From Flammeovirgaceae bacterium (GTDB lineage Bacteria; Bacteroidota; Bacteroidia; Cytophagales; Cyclobacteriaceae), in assembly GCA_027487845.1 (NCBI GenBank), contig JAIYCV010000042.1:1-64000 (forward strand): 64,000 bases of DNA, in the 5' to 3' direction. This document shows, piece by piece, positions 47,789 to 56,483 of this stretch. The notes under the pieces are model-generated. The model saw only the letters and a list, made by a program, of their open reading frames with translations. It did no database searches and had not been told where the DNA came from. Positions within the stretch are counted from its first letter, which is position 1. Every line of letters starts with the position of its first letter. Made by a program: the position numbers and the translations under genes.

Positions 47789-48417
47789 TTTTGGAGAATT
47801 ATCGTTGAGTTCTTTGCTCCAGGAACAGAGCCACTGACTAAGATTAAATTTTGTTCAGCCATAATCTTAACTATAGTAAGATTGGCAAGTTTTACGCGGT
47901 CACCACCCATGCGGCCGGGAAGGCGCTTTCCTTTAATAACACGCGATGCGAAAGAGGCGTTACCCATAGAACCAGGCGCGCGGAGTCTGTTATGCTGGCC
48001 GTGAGTTTGACCACCTACACCCGCAAATCCATAACGTTTTACAACGCCCTGAAATCCTTTTCCTTTTGAAGTTCCAACGGCATCGATCACATCACCCTCA
48101 ACAAACACATCCGATATCTTCACTTCCTTACCAAGTTCAGCGATTGAATCAAACTGCGTTTCAAAATCTCTAAACTCAACAAGATGTCTTTTAGAAGAAG
48201 TACCTGCTTTTTTAAAATGCCCTTGAAGAGCCTTAGGAGTATTTTTATCTTTTTTCTCACCAAATGCTAACTGCAGTGCTTTGTAACCGTCAGTCTCTTT
48301 GCTCTTCACCTGCGTAACCACGCATGGTCCTGCCTCAATGACAGTAACAGCTATGCTTTGGCCTTCTGCGCCAAAGATGCTTGTCATTCCTATTTTACGT
48401 CCTATTATTCCGGGCAT
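47785..48417 (-). CDS. rplC: 50S ribosomal protein L3
   Basis: 210 residues with [20 protein letters not shown] and the signature [35 protein letters not shown]. It is the first gene of the ribosomal cluster in this window. In most bacteria rpsJ precedes it; here there is only a leader of about 60 bp and a promoter, then divergent transport genes. Confidence 0.98.
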   Translation of the reverse strand: MPGIIGRKIGMTSIFGAEGQSIAVTVIEAGPCVVTQVKSKETDGYKALQLAFGEKKDKNTPKALQGHFKKAGTSSKRHLVEFRDFETQFDSIAELGKEVKISDVFVEGDVIDAVGTSKGKGFQGVVKRYGFAGVGGQTHGQHNRLRAPGSMGNASFASRVIKGKRLPGRMGGDRVKLANLTIVKIMAEQNLILVSGSVPGAKNSTIILQK

Positions 48418-48479
48418 GATTGAAAGCTTTTTGCTTGTTTTTACTACTGATTACAGGGTTTCTCCCGTAAAAAGGACTG

Positions 48480-48509
48480 CAAAGATAGGAACAGTTATTT
48501 AGTTACCAA
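48480..48509 (-). promoter_or_regulatory. Promoter of the ribosomal cluster (upstream of rplC)
   Basis: On the minus strand TATCTTTG (48480-48487) is an exact TAnnTTTG -7 element, and TTGG (48506-48509), one base off TTTG, lies 18 bp further upstream. The resulting leader of about 60 nt contains a small stem (ACGGG/CCCTGT). Confidence 0.65.
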
Positions 48510-48636
48510 GCATGCCTTTCAAAAAAATTGTTGATTTCCTGTTCGTGCAAAAAAATAGAATTTTCATGCGTTATTAATAACTGATTGCCAGTTAGTTACA
48601 AAATAAAAGAAAAATAAAAATAAAGTCTTATTGTTT

Positions 48637-48644
48637 TACTTTTG
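48637..48644 (+). promoter_or_regulatory. Candidate -7 element of the ABC permease gene
   Basis: TACTTTTG on the plus strand matches TAnnTTTG. It overlaps a TTG that could be read as a start codon at 48642, and it argues for the ATG at 48669 as the real start. No clear -33 TTTG. Confidence 0.4.
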
Positions 48645-48668
48645 GCATTTGACGGCTCTGAAAACGCG

Positions 48669-49709
48669 ATGAATAGAAGTTTAAGCACCTTAAATATAAA
48701 AGCTGGGCTTCCTTATGGACTAGGCTTCTTAGTGTTCTTTTTTCTTGTATGCTTCCTTATTAATGTAGCGATTGGATCGGTGGATATTCCATTCTTAGCG
48801 ATTGTTTCTTCTCTTTTTAGAGATGCATCACAGGGCATTTACGAGCAAATAATTTGGGATTTCAGATTACCAAAAGCCTTCACTTGCGTTTTGGCCGGAG
48901 CGGGATTGGGAACTGGCGGATTGATGATGCAGACCTTTTTTAGGAATCCGTTAGCAGGCCCCGATGTGTTAGGACTCAGTTCTGGCGCAAGCCTGATGGT
49001 GGCATTCGCTGTCTTAGCTCAAGGCGTCCTGCCTTTTGGGCTAGGCAGTTTTCAGCCCTGGGGAGTTGCTCTTGCTGCAACAAGTGGAGCAACAGCTATT
49101 TTTCTAATTGTCGTTGCCGCTTCCCGAAAGGTAAAAGAAAATAGCTCGTTGTTAATAATTGGTATGATGGTAGCAGCCTTTACAAGTTCGCTTGTAAGTG
49201 TGTTACAATTTCTAAGTAAAGCGGACGATCTGCAAGCTTTTCTGATTTGGAGTCTAGGAAATGTTGGCAGCACCAATTGGAACGAACTCAACGTAATGGC
49301 TGTGATAATTGGAATCGGATTGCTAATCGCATTAGGATGTGTAAAGCCGCTGAACGTTTGGTTTATGGGAGAAAATTATGCTATTAGCATTGGGGTAAAC
49401 GTAAAGAGAGCAAGGGTTTGGATAGTGCTTGCTGCCAGCCTAATGGTAGGCACAATAACAGCTTTTTGTGGCCCCATTGCATTCGTTGGTCTTGCAGTTC
49501 CACATTTGGTAAAACTATTGATGCCGCAATCGGATCATAAAATTCTTTTGCCTGCGGTGGCGTTGGGTGGTGCCATTCTTTTATTGCTTTGCGATACTCT
49601 GTCGCAATTACCTGGAAGTACTCAAATTCTGCCATTAAATGCTGTTACCTCTTTTATTGGAGCCCCCGTTTTGATCTGGGTGGTGATTAAAAGCAAACAA
49701 AGGAATTGA
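48669..49709 (+). CDS. FecCD/BtuC-type ABC transporter permease
   Basis: It has about nine hydrophobic helices and the family landmarks WDFRLPKAFTCVLAGAGLGT, GLMMQTFFRNPLAGPDVLGL-SSGAS, FCGPIAFVGLAVPHLVKLL and a C-terminal LPLNAVTSFIGAPVLIWVV. It would import iron-siderophore, haem or cobalamin across the inner membrane. The next gene is its ATPase, 1 bp after the stop. No substrate-binding protein gene is adjacent. I chose the ATG at 48669 (346 aa). Confidence 0.93.
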   Translation: MNRSLSTLNIKAGLPYGLGFLVFFFLVCFLINVAIGSVDIPFLAIVSSLFRDASQGIYEQIIWDFRLPKAFTCVLAGAGLGTGGLMMQTFFRNPLAGPDVLGLSSGASLMVAFAVLAQGVLPFGLGSFQPWGVALAATSGATAIFLIVVAASRKVKENSSLLIIGMMVAAFTSSLVSVLQFLSKADDLQAFLIWSLGNVGSTNWNELNVMAVIIGIGLLIALGCVKPLNVWFMGENYAISIGVNVKRARVWIVLAASLMVGTITAFCGPIAFVGLAVPHLVKLLMPQSDHKILLPAVALGGAILLLLCDTLSQLPGSTQILPLNAVTSFIGAPVLIWVVIKSKQRN

Positions 49710-49710
49710 T

Positions 49711-50757
49711 ATGCAAAGGGAAGCCGCGGATACATGTATAAAGACTGAAAAGCTGACCCTTGGCTATTCCAACCAAGAAAAGGATTTGTTGTTTTATGAG
49801 CTGAATCTTTGCTTGAATGGTGGAGAGCTTGTTTGCTTTATGGGCAGCAATGGCATTGGCAAATCAACTTTGATACGCACGCTTGCGGGGCTTCAGAAAC
49901 CGCTTTCTGGGGGCATTTCATTTCCTGCAAATAAGTCGGGCATTGAACTTGAGAAATGGATCTCTTTGGTATTGACTGACAGGATCATTACCTCTTCGAT
50001 GACTGTTTATGAGCTGATTAGTTTCGGGCGATATCCATTTCTTAACTGGAAGCTTGCGCTAGCTAACGATGACAAGCGCATCATTGAAGAAGCTATCCAA
50101 GCAACGCGCACTGAATCATTGATCCACAAAAGTGTGAATGAATTAAGTGACGGACAGATGCAATTGGTGATGATTGCTCGAGCACTGGCACAAGATACGC
50201 CTGTGATTTTACTAGACGAGCCAACAGCTCACCTTGACCTAAACAATCGAGTTGAAATTATGCGGGTGTTGAGAAACGTGGCAAAAACCATGAATAAGGC
50301 TATTTTAGTTGCCACGCACGAGCTCGACTTAGCGTTACAAATGGCAGATATACTTTGGCTTGCAACACCCGATAAACAGATAGAGGTTGGCACTCCGGAA
50401 GATTTGGTACTTAATGAAACACTAGATAAAATTTTCAGATTAAAGGGTTTTGATTTAAAAACTGGAAAAGTAAACCATGCGCCTTTTCGCAATAGGGAGA
50501 TTAATTTGATAGGAACGGGTTATGAATTTCTATGGACGAAAAACGCGTTGGATCGGGAAGGGTATTCAATTGACGTGCTTGCGCAGATAATGATTGAGAT
50601 CGTTTATGACCAAAACAAATTGGAGTGGCGTATCACCTCGTCAAGTTTTACAAAAAATGCTTTATCTATTGCCGAGATGCTAGATTTTCTAGCTAAGCTA
50701 CCCTATGAACCTAAACCCTTTCCACCCCCAGGCCAGGTTTATCTGAGCAAGTCATAA
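49711..50757 (+). CDS. ABC transporter ATP-binding protein with C-terminal extension
   Basis: Walker A (GSNGIGKSTLIRTLAGLQ), the ABC signature (LSDGQMQLVMIARALA), Walker B (PVILLDEPTAHLDL) and the H-loop (VATHELDLAL) are all present. It powers the permease encoded just upstream. The ATPase domain ends near residue 250; a further stretch of about 95 residues has no motif I recognise and makes the protein (348 aa) longer than typical FecE/BtuD proteins of 250-260. The 3' end overlaps the convergent epimerase gene by 47 bp. Confidence 0.93.
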   Translation: MQREAADTCIKTEKLTLGYSNQEKDLLFYELNLCLNGGELVCFMGSNGIGKSTLIRTLAGLQKPLSGGISFPANKSGIELEKWISLVLTDRIITSSMTVYELISFGRYPFLNWKLALANDDKRIIEEAIQATRTESLIHKSVNELSDGQMQLVMIARALAQDTPVILLDEPTAHLDLNNRVEIMRVLRNVAKTMNKAILVATHELDLALQMADILWLATPDKQIEVGTPEDLVLNETLDKIFRLKGFDLKTGKVNHAPFRNREINLIGTGYEFLWTKNALDREGYSIDVLAQIMIEIVYDQNKLEWRITSSSFTKNALSIAEMLDFLAKLPYEPKPFPPPGQVYLSKS

Positions 50758-51778
50758 TTCCGTCTTTTAACACGAAGCCACCCTTTACAATATCTTTGGC
50801 AAGGTCAAGGCTTCCATCTAAGTCGATATATTTTGTGTTGCTGCACGCAAATGCAACGTGAAGCGCAGCGGTAATGCTAATGATACTTTCATCATTACAG
50901 CCCCAGAAAAGATCGATGCCTTCCGTCAAGCCGATGTCGGCTATTTTCAAGCCTTGGTTTATACCCCCACACTTCATTAACTTGATATTAAAAATCCCGA
51001 CTGCTCGTGTTGGCTTAATTAACCGAAGGGTATCGTGCGAATTCAGTAAAGATTCATCAGCCGCCACAATTGCTTTTACTTCGTCTGGCAGCATGCGCAA
51101 CTCGTCAATTGCTTTGGCAGGAAGGGGTTGTTCGATTAGCTCAATATTGAGATCTTTTGTTTTATGATAGAATTCAACCGTTTTTTCAACGGTATACCCC
51201 TGATTCGCATCAATGCGGATCATAAACTGATTCCCGAATTTCTCACGAAGTTTTACAAGCCTTTCAATGTCTTCATCTATATTTATTCCGATTTTGATTT
51301 TGAGGGCTCTGAAACCCAGCTTCCCATATTCTTCTGCCTCTTTCAATGTCTCCTCCACATTCTTAATGCCAATGGTGTTTGAGGTTGCCATTGATTTGAT
51401 CTTATGGCCTAGGTACTTTACAAGTGGTATACCCAGGTGTTTTGTTAATGCATCGTGCAAAGCAATATCTAGCGCAGCTCGGGCGGCAGGTGTTGTTGGG
51501 AATTTTTGCCATATTTCAAACAACAGTTGGTTGAGTTCTAAAATATCTCTGCCTATTAGAAACTCGAGATTTGCCTCGGTAAGCGAAGAGAGCGTTTGGT
51601 TTAGGTGCTCACCCGTAACGTATTCGCTTGGGTTAGCTGCACCAATTCCAGTTACCCCGTTTTCGAGCGTAACTTCAACGAAGGCATTTATCACTTCATC
51701 AATTGTTTTGAATGCAATTGTATACGGCTTTTTATTTCCAAGGTCAGCTGACCACGTTTTGATGGATTTAATTTTCAT
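50711..51778 (-). CDS. Dipeptide epimerase / DgcA-like enolase-superfamily racemase
   Basis: This is a muconate-lactonising-type enolase-superfamily enzyme with its catalytic residues in place: KIK in LKIKIGI (first acid/base lysine), metal ligands in RIDANQGY, LIEQPL and AADES, the second lysine in IKLMKCGG, and the specificity motif WGCNDES...DLDGSLDL. It fits L-Ala-D/L-Glu epimerase or the N-acetyl-D-glutamate racemase DgcA. The DUF1611 gene just upstream (38 bp) favours the latter, or a shared role in recycling cell-wall amino acids. The start is the ATG at 51776-51778; 355 residues. Confidence 0.88.
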   Translation of the reverse strand: MKIKSIKTWSADLGNKKPYTIAFKTIDEVINAFVEVTLENGVTGIGAANPSEYVTGEHLNQTLSSLTEANLEFLIGRDILELNQLLFEIWQKFPTTPAARAALDIALHDALTKHLGIPLVKYLGHKIKSMATSNTIGIKNVEETLKEAEEYGKLGFRALKIKIGINIDEDIERLVKLREKFGNQFMIRIDANQGYTVEKTVEFYHKTKDLNIELIEQPLPAKAIDELRMLPDEVKAIVAADESLLNSHDTLRLIKPTRAVGIFNIKLMKCGGINQGLKIADIGLTEGIDLFWGCNDESIISITAALHVAFACSNTKYIDLDGSLDLAKDIVKGGFVLKDGIMTCSDKPGLGVERV

Positions 51779-51815
51779 AGTCAACAATTAGTTATAAGAT
51801 GGTAAGTCAAAAAGT

Positions 51816-52880
51816 CTATTTTTTCTTTATCATTTTCTTAAAAACCTCCACCAATCTTTCTACCCCATCTTCCAGCGGAAGTAAAACAGGAATACCTAAT
51901 TCCCTTTCTTGCTCGGCTGCATAGGTGCGTGCGTCAGCTTCTTTCATTTTCATGGTATTCACCGTTAATGCAACAGTGGGTGCACCATATTGTTTAATTA
52001 AGTCTATTTCGTCTTTAATGGCTGGAATAGTAGCTGGATAATCTTCCAACCCCTTGTATTTTTTCCTTGCGGGATTATGCTGAAGCACTGCTGCATTGGC
52101 AGCGGCCGAAATAATCCATTCTGCGCCCGCTGGGCCACTAGGATTACGTAATGACGATTGACCTTCAATGAAAATGATATCCGGTTTTTCTTCTCGCCAG
52201 CATTGAACGATAGCGTGTTCCATCTCACCTGAAATAAAATCGTTTAGCGTGCTATCGAAAATAAATCCATATTTCGCTCCCTGCATCCAACCGGTTTGGC
52301 CAGTATAAATCATCTCGGCCTTATAGCCAGCCGCTTTCATGGCTTCGGTCAAGAACCTGGTAGTAGTTCGTTTACCCAACGCACAGTCGGTGCCAAGTAC
52401 CGCTATTTTTGGGCATTTCACTTCTTTAATATCTCCCGACCAGAAATGCAGATCTTTAAATTTCTTCGGCTTTCTGACATCGATAATTTTAACTTTTTTC
52501 TTTTTTGCGAGTGCCACTAAATCGGCATGATCGGAAACATAATCGTGCAACCCATTTACAATGCTGTAGCCATTTGTAATTGCTTCGCGCAGCATCACTT
52601 GAAGTTCTTTCGGCAAAACGCCTCCTTTTGTTGCAACCCCGATGATGCAAAACGTGGCTTTCTTTTTAGATTTTTTTGCAAACTCTTTCAAGGACGCATA
52701 AACAGGTATACCTCTGTTTTTTCCATCCAACACCTCGCCAGCATCCTTGCCTGCTTTCTTTTGGTCTATCACGCCAAGTATATTGAAACGCTCGGTACCG
52801 CGTATTAAACCATGGGCTGTTTTTCCGTTGTCGGAATCTAAGTAACCTGCGGTGATTATAATTGCATTACTTTTTTTCAT
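51816..52880 (-). CDS. DUF1611 protein, DgcN-like
   Basis: 354 residues with an N-terminal Rossmann-like part (AIIITAGYLDSDNGKTAHGL, CIIGVATKGGVLP) and a C-terminal P-loop domain (KIAVLGTDCALGKRTTTRFL, GQTGWMQGAKYG, IIFIEGQSSLRNPSGPAGAE), which define DUF1611. From memory, members of this family have been shown to be the D-glutamate N-acetyltransferase DgcN, which works with the racemase DgcA. The gene overlaps the beta-lactamase-like gene upstream in an ATGA and is followed by the epimerase gene. Confidence 0.85.
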   Translation of the reverse strand: MKKSNAIIITAGYLDSDNGKTAHGLIRGTERFNILGVIDQKKAGKDAGEVLDGKNRGIPVYASLKEFAKKSKKKATFCIIGVATKGGVLPKELQVMLREAITNGYSIVNGLHDYVSDHADLVALAKKKKVKIIDVRKPKKFKDLHFWSGDIKEVKCPKIAVLGTDCALGKRTTTRFLTEAMKAAGYKAEMIYTGQTGWMQGAKYGFIFDSTLNDFISGEMEHAIVQCWREEKPDIIFIEGQSSLRNPSGPAGAEWIISAAANAAVLQHNPARKKYKGLEDYPATIPAIKDEIDLIKQYGAPTVALTVNTMKMKEADARTYAAEQERELGIPVLLPLEDGVERLVEVFKKMIKKK

Positions 52881-54169
52881 TTATTGATGTTGTTGCTATT
52901 TAAAGTCTTGGTGTCTACAATTGGGTAGTCAAATTTAACGGAAGACAAATCGGGTTTGTATTTCTTCTTTCTTTTCAATTCGTAATTATACACCAATTGG
53001 CCAAGATTTTTCATAAACGGATATCCCAATTTTTTGTATTCATATTTCCCATCATTATAAATACCATCGGTGTTGGTAGCAATAACTGCTGAAAGCATAA
53101 ACTCCACTCCATTTTTAAAATCTACGATGTAGGCATTGTCTATCAAATAGCCATAGGCATCACCCACTTTATTGAAAATTCTAATGTTAGCAGGAATAGG
53201 TTCTTTGTCTTCACCATACATTAGAAACTTACAATAAGCATCATAATAGGTAGAATCGAGCGCGTAGTTTGGGTAGCGTGTTTCTGTAGGTAGCTGCGAC
53301 ATATGCTTTAATACAAACTGCCGATCATCTTCGGTTAAGTCAAATCGATTGATTACTGGAACGGTCTCTGGAAATATTATTGACCTTAAAATTTTTTGTT
53401 GGTCAACAAGCGAATAAAAATTCTTGTAACTGAAATCGAAAGGCTGATTTACCAGCGAATCTTTCTTGATGAAACCTATACCTTTCAATACTTTCGAATG
53501 CATCGGGATTGAATCATTTGACAGCATGGGTTGCTGAAAAAGGAGCGTATCATTTCTAACAAAGTGCAACGCTTCTGTGTGCCGATTTTGGTCTGGAGAA
53601 AGAGCTCTCTCAAGGCGATGCAGTAATCGGAGATGGTAGCCTTTATTGGCTAAGATTTCGTTAGCGGATCTCTGACCTAAAAATTCATACAATCTATTGT
53701 GGGCATCGTTGTCGCTAACAATCAAAATTTTCTTTGCGTAATGGGCTATCGAAGGCAACCCCGATTCTGCCGTTGTATCTTTCTTTACTGAAAGCTGACC
53801 CGAATAAACACTGTCATGAAAAATAGGCGTATACTTATCAATGCCTGTTTCTTTGAGGTGATTTAATTTCTCAAGTGCCAGCAAAACCATTGGAAGTTTT
53901 ACGGTGGAGGCAGGATAAAAATATCGGTTGGAGTCTACGTTGAAGTAAAAAGATTTAAAGGTTGGTTTGTTAGTGGCATCGCGGATGATGCGAGTGTAAA
54001 TAATTTGTATCTCAAGTGTATCTTTCTTATTCAAATATTCTCGAAACTGGTTCGGCTGCCGCTTCATCAAGTTAACTAAGAGGTTTTTATCTTCCCTTAG
54101 CTGGGGCTGGCAAGCGGAGAGGATCGAACTTAAAATAAGTGACATTACCGTTACTACCCGCACGTTCAT
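52877..54169 (-). CDS. Serine hydrolase lipoprotein, class A beta-lactamase-like
   Basis: A lipoprotein signal ends at Cys20 (SLILSSILSAC). The penicillin-binding fold is marked by the catalytic SxxK (PASTVKLPMV, Ser88/Lys91), the SDN motif (VSDNDAHNRLYEFLG, about 152-154) and a KVG triad near residue 344 in place of KTG. At 430 residues it is longer than a class A beta-lactamase (about 290). The operon context with a D-amino-acid module suggests a peptidoglycan- or D-amino-acid-related peptidase; beta-lactam hydrolysis is possible but not shown. Confidence 0.85.
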   Translation of the reverse strand: MNVRVVTVMSLILSSILSACQPQLREDKNLLVNLMKRQPNQFREYLNKKDTLEIQIIYTRIIRDATNKPTFKSFYFNVDSNRYFYPASTVKLPMVLLALEKLNHLKETGIDKYTPIFHDSVYSGQLSVKKDTTAESGLPSIAHYAKKILIVSDNDAHNRLYEFLGQRSANEILANKGYHLRLLHRLERALSPDQNRHTEALHFVRNDTLLFQQPMLSNDSIPMHSKVLKGIGFIKKDSLVNQPFDFSYKNFYSLVDQQKILRSIIFPETVPVINRFDLTEDDRQFVLKHMSQLPTETRYPNYALDSTYYDAYCKFLMYGEDKEPIPANIRIFNKVGDAYGYLIDNAYIVDFKNGVEFMLSAVIATNTDGIYNDGKYEYKKLGYPFMKNLGQLVYNYELKRKKKYKPDLSSVKFDYPIVDTKTLNSNNINK

Positions 54170-54170
54170 T

Positions 54171-54554
54171 CTATTTAAAATTAAAAAAATAATTGCTTAA
54201 GAAATTCCAAAACATAGTACCCAAGATGGCCAAAAATTTCGCTTTATAGAAACTAACTTTCAACTTAGTCTCAAAAAAATACAACAATGTGGTATTAATA
54301 AGTAAGCCAACAGAAGCCAATGCTAAAAAGGTGAGGTATTCATGCAAGATGTCGGGGTTTTGGCTTTGGAAAGTCCAAATTCGATTGAAAATATAATTTG
54401 AACTTGCCCCTGCCAAAAAACCAAAACCATTAGCAGCATATTTATGAACCTTTATTCTTTCTTTGAACAAGTAAGTGACAGAGAAATCAACCACTGTTCC
54501 GCTTGCCCCAACAATCCCAAATCGTATGATTTTTACAAGTAGTTCTGAAAACAT
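54171..54554 (-). CDS. GtrA-family membrane protein
   Basis: Four hydrophobic helices and the GtrA landmarks FGIVGASGTVVDFSVTYLF, ANGFGFLAGASSNYIFNRIW-TF and KFLAILGTMFWNFLSNYFFNF. The family is thought to move lipid-linked sugars across the membrane. I chose the ATG at 54552-54554 (127 aa); the longer frame begins with a TTG at 54605 that lies inside the -7 promoter element. The stop is followed after 1 bp by the beta-lactamase-like gene, so the four genes form one operon. Confidence 0.88.
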   Translation of the reverse strand: MFSELLVKIIRFGIVGASGTVVDFSVTYLFKERIKVHKYAANGFGFLAGASSNYIFNRIWTFQSQNPDILHEYLTFLALASVGLLINTTLLYFFETKLKVSFYKAKFLAILGTMFWNFLSNYFFNFK

Positions 54555-54602
54555 TTGATATAAAAAGCTGGTAATTTCTGCTTTGAGACCATCCCAAAAA
54601 AT

Positions 54603-54610
54603 CAAATATA
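54603..54610 (-). promoter_or_regulatory. Candidate -7 element of the GtrA operon
   Basis: TATATTTG on the minus strand matches TAnnTTTG, about 48 bp before the chosen GtrA start. It lies 16 bp from the divergent -7 element of rlmN, so the two promoters overlap. Confidence 0.45.
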
Positions 54611-54626
54611 AAAACTTTAAATAGCC

Positions 54627-54634
54627 TACCTTTG
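54627..54634 (+). promoter_or_regulatory. Candidate -7 element of rlmN
   Basis: TACCTTTG matches TAnnTTTG and ends only 4 bp before the rlmN ATG at 54639, which would make the transcript leaderless or nearly so. No clear -33 TTTG was found at the expected distance. Confidence 0.45.
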
Positions 54635-54638
54635 CCCG

Positions 54639-55730
54639 ATGGAAGAAAGTGTGCCAAAAACTTCAGAAAATGAGCTAAACGCCTCACCCTTAACGATACA
54701 AAAAAAGGATGTCAGAAGACTAACGTTGGAAGAATTGAAGACCTTTTTTGTGGCAAAGGGCGATAAGGCGTTTCGCGCCACTCAAGTTCACGAATGGCTG
54801 TGGAAAAGATCCGTCACTGATTTTGATGACATGACTAACATTTCGTTAACAACACGCGAATTGCTTAAGCACCATTTCATTATCAATAGCATTCAGGTGG
54901 ATAATATGCAGCAAAGTGCTGACGGCACTATCAAAAATGCGGTAAAGCTTCACGATGGCCTTATAGTAGAATCTGTGCTCATCCCCACAGAGAAAAGAAT
55001 TACCGCTTGTGTGAGCAGCCAAGTTGGGTGCAGCTTGGCCTGTAAATTTTGCGCTACCGCACGGCTTAAACGCATGCGCAACTTGAACCCCGATGAAATC
55101 TACGACCAAGTAGCAACCATCAAACACCAAAGCGAACTGTATTTTGGCCGACCGCTCACCAACATTGTTTTTATGGGCATGGGCGAACCGCTGCTTAACT
55201 ATAACAACGTTCTTGCTGCCATTGAAAAGATCACTTCCCCCCTTGGATTAAACATGGCGGCTAAACGATTAACTGTTTCAACGGTGGGCATTGCCAAAAT
55301 GATTGTGAAGATGGCAGACGATGAAGTAAAATTTAACTTGGCTGTCTCGCTGCACTCCGCCATCAACGCCACGCGTTCGTCCATTATGCCTATCAATGAC
55401 ACCAACACGCTGGAAGAATTGGGCGAAGCCTTGAAATATTGGTACAAAAAGCGAAAGAAAAAGGTCACCTACGAGTATGTTGTCTGGGAAGGTGTGAATG
55501 ACACTGAGAAAGATGCGCGTGCTCTGCTTGAATTCTGTAAACTAATTCCCTGTAAAGTAAATATTATAGAGTATAATAAAATTGAGGAAGACGGCTACCG
55601 TCAGGCAAAAGAAGAAATATTGCTGATGTATCAAAACCTTTTAGAGAGCCACGGCATCACGACACGGATCCGTAAAAGTAGAGGCAAGGACATTGATGCC
55701 GCCTGCGGGCAACTGGCCAATAAAAGCTAA
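54639..55730 (+). CDS. rlmN: 23S rRNA (adenine-2503-C2)-methyltransferase RlmN
   Basis: Radical-SAM enzyme: the iron-sulfur motif CxxxCxxC is in GCSLACKFCATARL, the SAM-binding stretch is NIVFMGMGEPLLNYNNVLAA, and the two methyl-transfer cysteines include one in DIDAACGQLA near the C-terminus. It methylates A2503 of 23S rRNA and A37 of some tRNAs. 363 residues, full length. The -7 element lies directly before the start codon. Confidence 0.96.
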   Translation: MEESVPKTSENELNASPLTIQKKDVRRLTLEELKTFFVAKGDKAFRATQVHEWLWKRSVTDFDDMTNISLTTRELLKHHFIINSIQVDNMQQSADGTIKNAVKLHDGLIVESVLIPTEKRITACVSSQVGCSLACKFCATARLKRMRNLNPDEIYDQVATIKHQSELYFGRPLTNIVFMGMGEPLLNYNNVLAAIEKITSPLGLNMAAKRLTVSTVGIAKMIVKMADDEVKFNLAVSLHSAINATRSSIMPINDTNTLEELGEALKYWYKKRKKKVTYEYVVWEGVNDTEKDARALLEFCKLIPCKVNIIEYNKIEEDGYRQAKEEILLMYQNLLESHGITTRIRKSRGKDIDAACGQLANKS

Positions 55731-55738
55731 CCGAAACG

Positions 55739-56428
55739 TTGAAGAGAGCATTCACACTGATATTGATTTTAGTTTTAGCAGAATGCACCGCCATTGCCCA
55801 AAAAAAAATAATTGGAAATGTGGTCGATTCAGCTTCGCTTGCACCTATACCGGGCGTAAACATTCATATCAAAAACAAATATCAAGGAACCGCCACTGAT
55901 GCGAAAGGCTTCTTCAAAATTGTTGTTTTGCCCACAGACACACTTATTTTTTCATATATCGGCTATAAAATGGAGGCTTTCACGCCAGCGGAGTTGAGCA
56001 ACGAATCGGTAGTGGTGCGATTAACTCAGCAGCCGAAAGTACTCGAAGCAGTAACTATTATGGCTAAATCGCTGCAAGGCCAAAACTCATCCACACCCGT
56101 TCAATTGCGATCCAAATCAAAACTTATGAATTATGGCCCTTACGGAGCTGGGTTTTCGTTATCTTACTTCTCGAAAGAAGAAAAGGAAAAGCGAAAACTA
56201 GCACGGGTGGTGGCAGAACAGGAGCGGGTGAAAAATTATCTCCTCGTTGTCTGCTCGCCCGATGTGAGACAACGGATGATGGAAGAATACGCTATCAGTG
56301 AAGAAGATTATTATTCGATTTTGATTAAATTCAACGAACAAAGCACCAGTAGCTTATATGATCTTACGCCCGAAGAATTAATTGTGGTATTTTCAAATTT
56401 TTACCACCGCCATGTGTTCAAAAAGTAA
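55739..56428 (+). CDS. Secreted CarboxypepD_reg-like protein (229 aa), paralogue 1
   Basis: A signal peptide (FTLILILVLAECTAIAQ) precedes a CarboxypepD_reg-like beta-sandwich at about 23-105 (IIGNVVDSASLAPIPGVNIH, GTATDAKGFFKIVVLPTDTL, FSYIGYK). A C-terminal helical part follows, ending with YAISEEDYYSILIKFNEQ. No TonB-dependent barrel follows. The start is a TTG at 55739-55741; no ATG is available. The next gene is a paralogue with the same layout, so the pair arose by duplication. Confidence 0.78.
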   Translation: MKRAFTLILILVLAECTAIAQKKIIGNVVDSASLAPIPGVNIHIKNKYQGTATDAKGFFKIVVLPTDTLIFSYIGYKMEAFTPAELSNESVVVRLTQQPKVLEAVTIMAKSLQGQNSSTPVQLRSKSKLMNYGPYGAGFSLSYFSKEEKEKRKLARVVAEQERVKNYLLVVCSPDVRQRMMEEYAISEEDYYSILIKFNEQSTSSLYDLTPEELIVVFSNFYHRHVFKK

Positions 56429-56483
56429 GTGCCTTATGCGTGTGAAAAAATCGCCTTATCTTGGGGCATATTTTTCGTTGTTT

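Noticed and set aside
51267-51791. 174-codon plus-strand frame opposite the epimerase gene
   Set aside because: A shadow frame; the minus-strand enzyme has all catalytic motifs intact.
52877-54169. A true beta-lactamase resistance gene
   Set aside because: SxxK and SDN motifs fit the fold, but the length, KVG triad and operon context do not support a dedicated beta-lactamase.
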